A DNA stretch of 64,000 nt from Annona cherimola (taxonomy: Eukaryota; Streptophyta; Magnoliopsida; Magnoliales; Annonaceae), in assembly GCA_030490835.1 (NCBI GenBank), contig CM059977.1, positions 24,409,335 through 24,473,334 of the forward strand, read 5' to 3'. The notes beneath the pieces were generated by a model. The model was not told the DNA's origin, did not search any database, and saw nothing but the letters and a program-made list of their open reading frames with translations. Below, piece after piece: positions 1 to 12,729 of the stretch (its first letter is position 1; each line of letters begins with the position of its first letter). The position numbers were made by a program, and so were the translations under genes.

Positions 1-152
1 CTTCTTCTTTGTGTGATGATCGATCAAAGTACGTGTTTTGGGATCCTTACCACCCCAGCGAAGCTGCGAATGTGATAATTGCCAAGAAGCTCATTGATGG
101 AGACACGAGCATCATATCCCCGGTCAATATCCGGCGGCTCAGAGATCTTTGA
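1..152 (+). CDS. GDSL esterase/lipase, C-terminal end (partial)
   Basis: The reading frame beginning at base 3 encodes about 49 residues and ends at TGA 150-152. It contains FWDPYHPSEAAN, which is conserved block V of plant GDSL (SGNH) esterase/lipases; the Asp and His of DPYH are the last two members of the Ser-Asp-His catalytic triad. The short tail after it (about 30 residues, ending IRRLRDL) is typical for the family. Family members are usually secreted hydrolases of about 350-380 residues acting on lipid or phenolic esters, so roughly 85-90% of the gene, including the GDS motif with the catalytic Ser, lies left of the window. Substrate cannot be inferred. About 300 bases of ordinary 3' flank follow. 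Family assignment is secure; the subfamily is not. Confidence 0.9.
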   Translation, partial: SSLCDDRSKYVFWDPYHPSEAANVIIAKKLIDGDTSIISPVNIRRLRDL

Positions 153-2687
153 TATCCATATCTATAAATTCTCAGTCTTCTTACCATGTCACATACGTAA
201 TGGAGTAATTTTGTAATTTCATGCGAACTGCTGTACCTTCTTCAAATGGAGTAATGGTTTTGATGCTGTTCATCTTCTTGTGGCGCCTTCCATTTCTTCA
301 GTTAATTAGTTTTGTGAACTTTAATACTAATTAATTATGAGAAGAAACGGTTATAGTTGTAATTAATTAATTTGTGCCAGGATATTTATAAGCTATTGTG
401 GAACCGCTAATTCATTTTAGCGCAGTACACACGACACGCCAGGAGCGTGAATGGCTGCTCCTATGTCTGCATGTATAATTAAGTAAGTATTTGGGGAGTG
501 ATAAAACTAGAATTTTAGATAAATTGTTTTGAGTGTGAGGGTTTTTTAATTGGAGAGAAAATGATATAATGTGAAATGGATAATAACGAGTAAAGAAAAT
601 GAAGTTAAAATAGATAATTAGTTGTTTGGATAATTATGTAGAAATAATTTAAAGTTAGGATATTTATATAAAAAGATGTAAAAAATAATTAAAAAATAGT
701 ATAGTTGTGGAGAATAAAAAGTTTCATATTGAAAAATTTTGATTTGAAAATTTTTTATATTACACAAATATGCCTTAAAAAAATTAGCTTGCATAGTCAA
801 CATGTGGTGAGGAAAATCTTCACGAAATCTAGACATCAAATTTCATTATTTGTTTTGCATTTTTAGAAAATTTTTTTTTATTTTTGATATTATTTTCTTT
901 TTCTTAAATATAATTTCTTTTATTTCAATACACAATAACTTTTCTTCTTATAATCTTCTTATCTTATCTTTATCTCATTCTATCATTAACTTATTTTAAT
1001 TATTTAAGTGTGTATCTGAGAAGTAATAAAATTCTTGAATAAAATTTTTTTATGTAAAAGTATTTGAAATGGAAGAAAAATGCAATATAATTAGACAATG
1101 ATAATGAGTAAAGATAATAGAGTTAAAATAGATATGCTAAATTTATGAGTAATTGTGTAGAAATTATTAAAAATAAATAATTGCATTGAAAAATATAAAG
1201 AATAATTAAAAAAAGATAACTATAGATAATAAAAAAATTTAATAGTGAATTTTTGGTGTAGCAAATATGCCCTTAATATAATAAATTTCTAAACAAGACG
1301 ACAATTGCATGACAGAGCTGCGTGAGATGATGTTTGCGGATTTTGGTGGTCTAGAAATGTAACACTAATAACTCACTAACCGACCAAGATTCATTTTTTA
1401 AAAATAGTTAAATATGAACAATAAGTTAATTAAGACTAAGATTGTTGAGATGCAAGGATAACATCAATTAAAAATGGATAAAAATATAGAAAAAAAATTT
1501 TGCATCCCTGCCTTTTGATTCAGAGGCAAAGAAATTATGCAGAAAATTTCCGGTATCCATGGTACATCATTACCGTTATTTCCATTCATTACTGCGTATC
1601 TATTTTGACGTTACTGCTATCTTGCTGACGTTACTCCAATTTCGTTTTCTCGTATAATTTCTGTCAGGGTATTCAGGTATTCATTCCTTTTGCCGCCTGC
1701 CATGTACGAGCCTATTTGTTTCCTCCAAAAGAGAACTCATCGAAAAATAATTTCAATTTTAAGTACATTTTTTATTAAAATATTTGTTTATTGTATTGTA
1801 TACTTAATTTACGGTTGAAATTATTTTACCTATTTTATTTTGGGCCCGAAGCAGTTTTATATTATTCCTCAAATTTTAAGATTTTAATACTTGAAGAAAA
1901 ATCTAATTCATTCATTATATTTAACGTTATTTGTTTAATTATGATACCAAAATTTATCTAAATTTAATATGTACATAAGACATATTTGCTCAAAGATAAG
2001 TATGTTTATGTATAAATTAGGAAAAATACTTATATCCATTTTTATATATATTGAAATGCAAAAATAATTTCTAGAATCCTTTATCCATGTAATAATGATA
2101 TTTTATATGGTCTAGATGTTGAAAATACTATTTAAAAATTGATATTTAATATTAAATTATTTTATTATGTTAATTTTTCATGTTTGCAATGTGCCCGTCT
2201 AAAGTGATATTTGAAAAAATAAAAGAATTTTTATAATAATACGAATGATGTTAAACACAATAAATGAATTTTAACAATAAATGGATGTCACCTATTTTGT
2301 TGTTAAAAATAAAAAGAATTATATCAGCAAGGGTTTCGCATAAGCATCTCTAGTTTTATTTTAGTTTATTTGGCAACAGTAAAGGGAGACTTGACGAAAG
2401 TATGGCCTAATTAAATCGACATCGTTCTTTAATTGCAAATGGAGGTTGGCAAATTGACCACGTACCAAACACGGGCCTTTGCCACCGGTCTACCAGATGA
2501 CCAAATTCCAATCGCCCGCGCATTGTCTGATGCCCTCGCCAGAGCAGCAGACCTCTCTCCCTTTCGCCTTCATCACCTCGTTCGGCGGCAGCAGTTCCGA
2601 CTTCCGAGCTGCAAATTGCGGACTGCAGAAGGAAGAAGAAGAGTTTACGAGCAGAACAACTGAAGAAGAGAAAATCCGCTCTCTGCT
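153..2687. other. Intergenic region with MITE remnants, then leader of the next gene
   Basis: There is no protein gene. The stretches 485-772 and 1016-1272 match degenerate family A MITEs: they contain a GATATAAT core and an internal GTTAAAATAGATA block seen in the better copies, and end near AAATATGCC. About 1740-2330 resembles a diffuse AT-rich repeat also found near 24.7, 32.5-33.3, 52.8 and 58.6 kb. Bases 1500-1740 hold nothing I recognise. From about 2400 the sequence becomes less AT-rich and probably carries the promoter and 5' untranslated leader of the gene starting at 2688. No clear TATA box could be assigned. Confidence 0.5.
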
Positions 2688-5600
2688 ATGGAAGAAAACC
2701 CACCTTCCCCTCCCCCTCCCCCTCCCAAGCAAGATCCTGCACCGGAACCGCCCAAATCTACTTGGGGCGGTTGGGGAATCTCCGTCTTCTCTGATCTCCA
2801 AAAATCCGCCGCTGCCGCAGCCGAGGAAATATCCCGCAATGCAAGTGCCTACTTCTACGCCTTTGATCTCCGGAACCTGGGCGAATTTGGCTGAATTTTG
2901 AGTTTCTGATGGTTGGGTATTTGTTTGATTGGTCTCAGGCTGTCACGGCTGTGAAGAATGCGGCTAAGGGAATCGAGGAAATGCCGAGTGCTGGTCCCGA
3001 TCCGAAGCCGGGGAAGGAGGATGGGAAGGACGAGCGGCCCTCCGGAGATGATGAGGCAATCGAGATGGAGGAGGACAGGCGACGGAAGTTGGCGTTGGAG
3101 AAATTGGAGAATGCCAGCGAGGATTCCATACTGGGCCAGGCAAGAACCTCTTGCTACTAACAGGAAATTCGTGTTGCTTTGTGATTTCTATGTGCGTAAA
3201 TAGCAGTCTTTCGATGTGAAATTAATTTTGTTCTCACGCTGATTTTTGCTTTTCCTTGTTACCGATTTTGATATCAAGTAACCTGGGTATGCGTTTCATA
3301 TAAACTTCTTGAGATTGTTGGTATCTATTTCTTGTTGTTAAATGTGTTTTTTTTTTTAAGTATATGAACTGGGATGCATTGCTGAGTGTAGTTAGCGTAT
3401 TCAAGTTGATGGATTGAGGGTGTGTTTGGTTGGAGATAAAACTTTTGATGAAAAGTTTTTGGAGTAGAAGTTGTCAAATCAATAGAAAATGATGTGATAT
3501 AATAGGAGTAATGATGAGAAGTAAAGAGAATAAAGTTAAAATAGATAGGTTAGTTGTATGGGTAGTTGTGTAGAAATAATTGAAAAGTAGGGTATTTTGT
3601 ATAGAAAAATATGAAAAAATAATTAAAAAATAGAGTAATTATGGAGAGTGAAAAGTTTTAGATTGAAAAGTTTTAGTTGACACTTTTTTACCCTAAACAA
3701 ACATACCCTGAGGACGATGATCACTCTTTATCGCAGTATTCATGGTACTAGAGTTCAAGTTCCTCTGTTCTAACCTGCAAGACCAGGCAACTGCGGTTTG
3801 GGTCTTTCTCCCTCAAATTGATAGTCAAAGATGTATTGTACCTGTTATTTGAGTGGTAGAATGTTGCCTTAAGAAAAAAAAATGATAACCAAATAAGTTA
3901 CAGCAATTTGGTGATTCAGCAATGTTGAACTGATTTATGTAAAATTTCATTAGTGATGCATCCACGCACAGAAGAAAATTTTCAACTTCAATCGCAAGCA
4001 TGTCTTTAAAAAATTGCCAAAATTCTATCCTGACTTTGAATAGAAATGCATAAGCTTTAACTGCCATTTCCTTTTGAGCAGCAAGATTTATGTGTCAATT
4101 TTGTTTTGTATCATGTGCAGGGTCTTAAAGTTATTGATAATTCAGTGGAAAGTTTTGCTTCAGGGGCATGGCAAGCACTGGGTAATGCTTTCCGAGGAAG
4201 TTCCATCTTGGTGCACAAGTATGTCCTCCTCCCACTGCCTTATATATAGGCATTTTAATCACTAGTTATAATGGCTGAATCAATGATGACCAATTATAAT
4301 GGCCATAAAAGGCCTTTCAATGTTGAATGCTGTTTCATATATTGACTATTAAGCAAAAGATTGAAGAAGTGAAGAAAGAGCAAAAGAATATAAAAATGTT
4401 AGATAGCTACACAAGAATGGTCAGATGTGTACTTTACATATAGAGAGGTCGAGATGGTGTTCAAGAAAGCTGCTCTTTCTTAGGGTTATTACTAAAAGTG
4501 GAATCATTCCAATTGTTGAACCTTTTGGGTTTTTGCAAACCATGCCACTTTTGATGAATGCAAGCTACTCATAATGTTTAAAATCAACTTAGTTGGATAC
4601 TTTGATGGGTCATCTAAAAATTCGAGCAATCTCGTAAGTTTATTTTTATTTGGGCCCATCAAAGTGCCATGAGATTGTTAATATGATTTAGACATAGGAC
4701 AGATTGCATGAATGGTTGTATTAAAGAATGGGATGAACTGACCTTAGGAGCTCGACTAAGATAAAATGGTAGAACCGGATCTTGAAATACTGCATGATCA
4801 AAGATACAGAAGTCTTCATGGTCTTCATATGATCGCTAAGTTTCTGAAAACAATCACATGAACCATGCAAAAAGTTAGTATTCAATGGTATAACTCTTTG
4901 TTTTTCTAGGAGGATTTGATGTGATTATTTGCTTATTTGAACACTTCTTACAAGCTAGCATCCTGTAGGTAATGGTGTTTATTTGTTTTAACTTCAATCA
5001 GAAATCAATCTTGCAGCAGACATTTTCTGGATTGTCTTTTCTAGTCGAATCAAAAAAATTTACGTTTATGATTTGTCACAACTTTTATTCCAAAATCCTT
5101 TTCAGGCTTGAGAACTCTGCTGCAAATTTTGCTGATTCTATTCAGCAGGGTGGTCTGCCTGTAAATTCTGGTTCAATTGCTCCATCCTTATTAGAAGTAT
5201 GAATGCCAAATGTCTTTTTTGATTTTGTTTCTTGTTTGTAGATAACATAATTCCACTATGCAATTTCAGACTGGAAAAACCTTCACTGTGAAGGGAATGC
5301 AAGTGCTTGAACGTGTTGGCAAGGAAACAATGGAGCTTCTGATTACAGAAACTGGTATTGAAATTGAGAACAGTCCTAAAGAGGCTCATGAAGAACCTAA
5401 TGATGAACAAAGCTCAGAGGATGTTACATTTGATCGATGCTTCTACATTTATGGAGGTCCAGAGCTTCTGGAGGTGATATCCTTGGCTGAATCATCATCA
5501 TCATCATCATTTATTTTCACAAATGGCTCTCAATTGATAGGCAAACTGCTGGAGTTTCTTTACTTGAACTGCATAGCTATGAAGTGCTAGTTGTGGCCTT

Positions 5601-8513
5601 ATCAACATCAACGCGAACTATGCTCAACTAGCACTCAGGCCTAATCTATTTGATCACAGTGTCTCTTTAGGCCAAAGCCGGTTCCAAAATATTATAAGTG
5701 ACTTTTGTTTTGCATCGGTTGAACCTTTCGATGTTATTTTAAACTTAGGCCAGGGATAAACTTGGTTGAATTTGCTCAAAATCTGGTGATATAGGATCTG
5801 CAGGCTTTTTATTAAAGGCCTGAACCGGACCATATCACACTCTAGACCCTTGGCCAGGGCCCAGGTATGTCCATCTAGGATTGTAACAGTCCCAACCTTG
5901 GATTGAATTTCTTTGGAGTTTGAATGAAGTGTCTTAGTTTGTGCTACTGTTCATCCTAATTATCTAGCAGGCCAAAGGCAAAGCCTCCCATTGCCATCAT
6001 ATTCTTACATATTTCAATGCTCATTATGAGTATCAAGGTTATTAAAACTCTGATGGATGCTAGGAACTGGAAGCATTGTCCAGCCACTATGCGTTGCTGT
6101 TTAACAGGAGAAAAGCAAAATTATCATCTGAGCAGAAGTCCTTTTATGATGGAAAGCTTAAAGAGGTGCAGCAGATATTCAGTTTGAACACCCAAATTGA
6201 AGGAGACGGTGTTGATTCAGATAAAGGAAAGAACATTGAAACTGTGGAAGATGGAAGTGGGAGTGAGATGAAAGTTATGCGTGACTCAAGTGTCAGCAAG
6301 GCTGCTGATATGGCTGCAGGGTATTGACATTTATCTTTTAGCTGTCGCTTTTGGGGGATGTTCACAGATTGAATAGCTACATATATGTTTGGGTACCATA
6401 GGCTTGTACAGGTACCTGCATTTTGATCTTATGTTTAGATTCAGTTTCACAGAGGCACAAGATTTTTCATGCCTGCAGCAAATATATTTGACGATTCTGT
6501 TTATCCATTATAGGGACCCTAACATGACCAGAATTTGCTATCATCTAAGTTGCATTTTCACAACTATATTGGAATCTTATTACTTTTCTCTTTTGTATTA
6601 TTATTTTTTGAGGTCTTAGACTCTTCATTTTTATGACACCGTTCGTTTGCTACAAAACATAATTTTTGACTGTGGTGTAGCGGGAAAATTTTGATCCTTA
6701 ACATGCAAGGAATATGTGGAGTGGCATGGAGGGAAAAATGTCATGCCTCCTGACATACTGATTCCAATTTCAAAGTTTCAATTAACTAGATATAAATACA
6801 AGAATGTTCTGCTCCCGCTCCCGCTCCCACTCCCTGACACTTGGTTCTTACTGGCTAGATCTTCATAATTGCTCTACGACTTTTGCAGGTTTACAGCTGC
6901 CATAGGTGGGCTCGCTGCTGGTGATATAATTCAACGGACTGCTGACAGACTCGAGACTGTTCACTCAGAAGGAGTTCATGTATGTAGATAGATTGAAAGC
7001 AGGTTTCATTATTAATTTGTAGCTTCAGGCTTTCAATTTAGTGTGCATCAGTAACCATCAGGAACCTTTTGAGCTGTGGACAAGTGATGTATCTTTGGTG
7101 AGCTTTTCTTTTCAACCCCATGCAGAGACTATCAGAGCTGTGTTGCTGTGCTGTTTCCCAACTGTTGATGATGGGTAAATCCATCATCTCCAGCTCCAAC
7201 AAGTCACAGGATGAAGATGGAGAGGTGGATGATATGAAAATTGACTGGCCTGAAGATTCCATTTTGAAGGCCAAGATCATCCGAGCTAAGGCGCAGTCGA
7301 TGACTGGAGATGTTGAAGCAGTTTCTAACAGTTTTATCACTGGTTAGTTCTTTGCGTGGACTCTTTCATAATGCTTTCATATACTAATATCTATCTGGAT
7401 ATAATGCACTTCTTGTCAGCATAAGGCTCTCAATCATAATGTGGCATTACTGATGAGTTGTATCCATTTGCCAAAAAATGAAAGGTGATTGATGATCATT
7501 GATTGAGGATGACTTTTCATGCTAAGTTTGAATTTTGACTGTAAAATCAATTAGATGGCTTGTACCTCAACTCTGAGATGTGGGTCTGATCTCATTTGCA
7601 GAGACATAACAGCGTGCAAAGTTGTTTTTTTTTTTTTTTCCTTCTAACTTATTTGTTCAGCTGCATGGAAATTTTTTTTTTTTCCACGAAACTTTCGTGG
7701 AATGCATCCTCTGTTAACCTATATGTTCTCAAGCCAATGACCTGAATGCTTATGTGAGCACTAGATGAAAAATCTTTCCCTTTCCTTCCCTCAGAAAATT
7801 TGATTTTTCACCAATCTTTTTACTTCTGCTGAATCATTTTCTTTTCCTAGTTCCTAGCAATCTGCTTTTGATTTCACAGTTCATTCACATGAATCAGTTT
7901 GATTAAGTGTTTATGCCCATGATGTTTCCCTGTTATCCTCTCCCTTGAAGTTGTAACTTTGGAAGACACATGGCCACATGCATGAGCAGTAGTGAGCAGA
8001 TGTAGGACATGGAACATAAATGTTTTGAAATGGCAAGACATTCCTGAAACTTCAACACTTCAATTCCCATTTGTTTGTCAAGAATTCTTTTAACTTCAAT
8101 ATGGAGGTGTGTTTGATGTTTTTTTTTTTACTGCGCGCAACTTAATTATGATGTGAAGCTCGTGTATGTTGATTACAATTTTAGATTGGAAACAGTCAAA
8201 TTAGGATCACCTTCACTTCACAAGTACGTCAATGGTTTTTCTATCTATTTGCTAATTTTCAAAAATTTTCTTCCTGACGCCTGAACTCTTTATTTGGAGT
8301 CCAGGTATTTCAGATGTTGTAGAAGCATATCTAACTGCCATAAAAGGTGCTTCTAAAAATGCAGACAGCCCTCGGAAAACTTCAATCCAGGATAAAGCAA
8401 ATGCTATCAGTGGTCACCTTGAAAGCAATGGTGCCATGAGTGTGGGCAAAATACAAGATGGACTGCAGTACTTGGCATTTGTGCTTGTTTCTACATCCAT
8501 GCCTTCTTCCTGA
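2688..8513 (+). CDS. FAM114/DUF719 (NOXP20-like) family protein, nine exons
   Basis: Exons: 2688-2840, 2939-3139, 4121-4218, 5106-5196, 5270-5473, 6064-6320, 6889-6979, 7126-7342, 8305-8513. Joined, they give an open frame of 507 codons (506 aa plus TGA). The protein has a proline-rich acidic N-terminus (residues 1-24), a TWGGWG motif near residue 25, an Ala-rich helix ending EEISRN, an acidic/basic stretch, and a long central region that I recognise as the FAM114/DUF719 family (SQGLKVID-type and YYGGP-type blocks; here GQGLKVIDNSVE and YIYGGPELLEELEAL). The family is widespread in eukaryotes and has no settled biochemical role in plants; mammalian members are linked to Golgi/Rab2 biology. 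Introns 1 and 2 begin with GC (GCAAGT, GCAAGA); the other six are GT-AG. No signal peptide or membrane segment is apparent. The ATG at 2688 was chosen because it opens the conserved N-terminus. Confidence 0.85.
3418..3708. mobile_element. Family A Tourist-like MITE inside intron 2 of the FAM114-type gene
   Basis: The element begins GGGTGTGTTTGG and ends with the inverted form ACATACCC. It is flanked by TGA on both sides (3415-3417 and 3709-3711), a 3-bp target duplication. The interior carries the family's ATGATGTGATATAATAG and GTTAAAATAGATAGG blocks. Length is about 291 bp with no coding capacity. It makes up a large part of the 981-bp intron. Termini and 3-bp duplications are those expected of PIF/Harbinger-mobilised MITEs. 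Confidence 0.8.
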
Positions 8514-9260
8514 AACTTTTTGGAAAAACATTCCCTCCATTCATTCTTAATCTTTTCAGATAATGATACTCTGTACATGTGTATCCTTTGTTTGAGTGAA
8601 TTAGTTAGGCGTCTTCACAAGTGGGTCCTCGATGTAACAATGATTCGTTTTGAATATGGTCATTGAATGAATACAATCTTGCCTATGAAAGCTGTGATAT
8701 GAGCTCCTTTTAGAAGCAATGAGAAAACTGCAACATGGATATGCGGCAACTGCTGCTGATGGTTTGGCTGGATGACAGAAATGCCATTTTTGTGGAGGAT
8801 GAGTTTTCATGCATGTTGGACTTTTGTTCTTGGGTTGGTCCTGAAAAAATGAATAAAGATTAGAGAGACAGATGATCTCTCTCCTAGAATCAGAACGCCA
8901 AGAATCTCTTGCTGTTTCTAATCCTTGTGTTTGGCATCCAGGTGGCTGAGATTGATTGGATCATGTATGCCGTGGACATGAATGGTCATGTTGGTTAGGT
9001 CTGCTGATTGATTGATTCTCATTGCTGATATGTTATGATGCTGTCAGGGGTTGAGTGGATTGACAATATAGCAGGGCCCCAACTGCGACCAACACGCGAA
9101 AGATATAGAACCGAATGAGATTTTCGTATTCATTTGCTTAGAAATGCTATTCCTATTGCTCCCAAGAGTACTTTGGAAGGTGAGTTGCGTTGCAACTTGG
9201 GTGGGCGGATTGAATTGTATATTAACTCCTACCGGATTTGATTGGAGCTGTCTCAACTAG
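8514..9260. other. 3' flank of the FAM114-type gene
   Basis: This stretch probably holds the 3' untranslated region. An AATAAAG polyadenylation-like signal occurs near 8850 and other AT-rich signals are spread through 8514-8870. I see no additional gene; the short open frames here have no recognisable family. Confidence 0.4.
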
Positions 9261-9261
9261 T

Positions 9262-9854
9262 GGTGTTAATGGATTGGGTTGGATGAGTTGAAGTTTAATC
9301 TTAATCTTCATTCATTTAAAATATCTCAACGTTAATCCATTTATTAGCCAACTTAAAAAAACTTCAACATTAATCCATTTACAATCCATTTAATAAACGG
9401 GTTGATGAGTTGTTAACAGGTTGTATAGTACATGATTTGAAGGTCTAGACTTTGACAAACGATGATTTTACAAGGAGAGGTGATAGGGTGTTTTCGGTAG
9501 AGAAATGGAAATATGGCTATAACGGAAAGATAAAATTAGGATAACAGCGGAAAATAAAAATTACTTGGTGGGAGAAATACTTAATAAGAAAAATAATTAA
9601 AGGATTTATGTTTGTATATATAATTTTTAATAAGTTAAACAAGTTAAATGAGTCGATAGAATTAAATGGGTTGAATGGGTTAAATGAGTTAAATTAGTTG
9701 ACAGGTTATAAAATCTCAACCTTAATCTTTTTATTTAATTAAATAGTTGAATGTGTTGATAGATCATAACTCATTTATTTAAGAATTTCAACTCAAACTC
9801 ATTTATAAACGAGTTGGATGAGCGATTGACAGGTTGAGCATGACCATTAACACC
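9262..9854. mobile_element. Non-autonomous DNA element with GGTGTTAATGG termini (hAT-like)
   Basis: The ends are inverted repeats: GGTGTTAATGG at 9262 and CCATTAACACC ending at 9854. The interior is low-complexity, built of variants of AATGGGTTGAATGGGTTAAA on one side and the complementary CATTTAATAAAC on the other, and has no open frame. Termini of this kind are common in plant hAT MITEs, but I could not find a convincing 8-bp target duplication, so the superfamily is an inference. Confidence 0.6.
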
Positions 9855-11294
9855 TATAATCTCAGCTCATTCTGAGGTGGATTATTGAGGTCCCTATTCC
9901 TTCTCAATGAAGGCAAGATTCTCTGCCAGCGTTATACTGCCCCCACAAAAAAAATGTACATGGAGAGTCAGGGTTGTCTTATGAAATGCAGTGGAATGGA
10001 AAAATTTCATGACACATCATTATAAGTTATTTTCCATTGAGTTGGGTCGGTTATACGAATCCTATTATGTCATTCCAGATGATTTTATATCTTTCTGATG
10101 ATCTCTAGAACATCGTTGTTGACATTTCTCGTATTTTTTTTTTTATCCTTCTACTTGAATAAATTTATTTCTCCTGATCGATGTATTTTTTGTTCAACCG
10201 CACATGATCCGACAATCTATATGTATTTTACCTTGTTTTTATTCGATGAAAATTTGGCACATGCTTGTACTGCTGCACGCATATTGGTGTTATTTGGGTA
10301 TTATCTAGATTTTCAGAGGACGTGACACGTACCTATTTAAGCAGCTCTGCGGTGTTTTCGTCAATCCAAAATGAAGCATTATTAAAGCTGGTGGGGACAA
10401 ATTTTGGAAACGTGAAATGTAAGCAAATCTCTAAAGTTGAATTGTTAATTTATATTTCGATGGATGATGCTGATGAGAAAGTCCATGTCCAGCACAAGTC
10501 ACGCCTCCCTTTTTCCGACGCACTTCAGCCCCTGCAATGTTAAACGAAAACTCCGTTACTAAAGCAATGTTATATAGCGTCTATGATTGGGTAAGCCCAT
10601 TAGAAAAGAACATAAAGAAGCATGCACTCACAACAATCAAAGGAAAAAGGGTTGAGATATTAAAGCTTGTGAGATTAGGATGGTTTGTGTATTTTGAAGT
10701 GATTTCTCATGAATTTGAGCAGTTGTGTAGACATCCCATTTAAGGGGCAATTTTTTCTTTTTTTTTCAATTTTTTTTTTTTTATTAAAAAATTACTTCTT
10801 TTCTTATTTGTCATAATCATCTTAATAAGAACCATATTGGTATTTTTGAAAAGCCATAAGCACCATATTGGTATTTTCAAAAAACGTATTACCATATTGG
10901 CATTTTTGAAGTCTTCTCTTTCCTGCAATTAATCGGTTTGATTTTCTGGGCGTTTCTGTTTTGATTTTATGCAATTTTTTTTTTTCTTCTTTTGATTTTT
11001 TGAATAAGCGATCAAGGAAAAGAATCTTTTCCTCGTTGAGTAATTCAGCGGTTCATGACGCTTAGTGACAACTTGGATACAAAGGTTGTACCAAGGGCAA
11101 ATGTCATGAATCCTAAAGCAGTAGATCATGATACAGTTTATAGGATCTTGACCTTAGCTTAGTGGACAGTCCTATCACGATTGGATCTTGCGCAAAGTAT
11201 CTTGAGACCCCTAAAGAGGTATTGTCCTAGATTTTCTTTCACTTTTGTGATATCTATTTAGTGATACATATTTGGATTCCAATCTTATCCATCC
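9855..11294. other. Intergenic, no gene recognised
   Basis: Several short open frames (for example 10098-10325, 10265-10543) have no recognisable domain and no coding bias I can support. A minor tandem repeat lies at 10829-10912: about three imperfect copies of ACCATATTGGTATTTTTGAA. Poly-T runs occur at 10130-10145 and 10750-10785. Bases 11065-11170 are related in sequence to 14035-14130 (see findings). Confidence 0.4.
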
Positions 11295-11675
11295 GGTGCA
11301 CTTGGGCTTGGTGCACCAAGTGTGTGTAGGTACGTTTAACCTGTATTTTTATTTTTAAATTTTTTTTTCATAACTATTAATTTAAGCATATTTAACACGC
11401 GTATCAATTTTTACTATGTTAGTAAAATTTTTACTGTGTGTATCAATTTTTTACCATGTTAGTAAAATTTTTATCATTTAAGTTTTACAATAGTAATTTT
11501 AAAATTTGAGAATGCCATTGATTTCAAAATTTTAAAAATCTCCAAAAATTATAAAAATTAATACGCATGTTAAATGTACTTAGATAAATATTTGTGTAAA
11601 AAATGTTTCAAAAAAATAAAAAATAATTATTTACACTTAGATGCACCAGTTTAAGTGCACCCAGGTGCATGAAAT
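11295..11675. mobile_element. Family B palindromic AT-rich element
   Basis: The two halves are inverted versions of one another. The left arm begins near a GGTGCACTTGGGCTTGGTGC segment; the right arm ends TTAAGTGCACCCAGGTGCAT. The core carries the family B signature: a TATTTAACACGCGTATCAAT block facing TTAATACGCATGTTAAATG across a run of T- and A-rich sequence. There is no coding capacity. Boundaries are approximate. Confidence 0.6.
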
Positions 11676-11880
11676 TGGACTCTTACATATTTTGGGAGCT
11701 TGAATACGAGTATGAGATCAACTGTGATAATCCTTACCTAGCTTAGGCTAAGTTTGATTACTGAAAATTTATCATGATTTTGATTGCTCAATCATAAAAC
11801 TAGGTATTTTTTGATGAATCTTGGAAGAGTGGCTATGCAGTTCAGAAACTATTGACTCTTTTTTTTTAAAAAAAGAAATA

Positions 11881-12110
11881 GAGACTATGATTTAATGAGA
11901 TGCACAACTACAAGACTACAACTTGAGAGTAGTGCAACCAAAAGAGTACAACTTGAGGGTGGCACAACTACAAGACTACAACTTGAGAGGTTGCAACTAG
12001 AAGACTATGACTGGAGGGATGCACAACCAAGAGATTACGTTTTAAGGAATGTGCAACCAAGAGACTATGACTTAAGGAATGCTCAATTCAAAGACTATAG
12101 CTTAAGGGGT
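11881..12110 (+). repeat. Degenerate 30-bp tandem repeat (7-8 units)
   Basis: Units of about 30 bp share the pattern GCACAACCAAGAGACTATGA plus CTTAAGGAAT or CTTGAGAG. Because the period is a multiple of three, one forward frame (11895-12134) stays open and reads as a repeating 10-residue peptide of the DYxLRNxQPR type. No family is recognised; the open frame may just be a property of the repeat. Confidence 0.75.
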
Positions 12111-12729
12111 GACATGACAATTGAGCTTGGGTAGTGTAAATATTGATGGCACCCCTTGGTGTTTTGGAGATAGGGATACAAATCCCCGTGTAATTCTAGA
12201 TGATGAGTTCATTGGCTTGTTGGTATTTCTAGATGAAAAGGTTACAACCCTTGATATCTTTAGATAAAGAGGTTATCTATCCTTATATTTCTAGATGAAG
12301 AGGCTACTGATCTCTTAATCGAATACAAACCCGTTGACTTACATTACACTTAGTTTCGGAGAAGAGAGAATGAGAAGCCTTTTGACTCCAGTGTGCCCTA
12401 CATTATTGTTTTGAAAGGCTAATGGTGTGGATAAGAGAAATTCATATTTATTCTACTAAACTTTCTTATTCCTGACTACATACTTCTTGGGGGCTTTATT
12501 GTTATAATCGTGAAAATAACCTTCCTTGAGAGGTTGTTGGAATGTGATATGTGAGTGAAAATATGATAGTTTGAAAAACTTAAGGGCATTATTATCATGT
12601 TATAGAAGTAGCCCTCTTTGAGGGACTACCGTGGACTATGTATATAAGTATATTGGTGAGAAATTGCTACATACATGGAGGCTTCACCCATAGGAAACTT
12701 ATGAGGCAAAGTAGATAAAAGAGAAAATA

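Noticed and set aside
2479..2901. A 140-codon plus-strand frame overlapping the first exon of the FAM114-type gene
   Set aside because: It is a shifted reading of the leader and first exon; the frame starting at 2688 continues the conserved family protein across the splice sites, this one does not.
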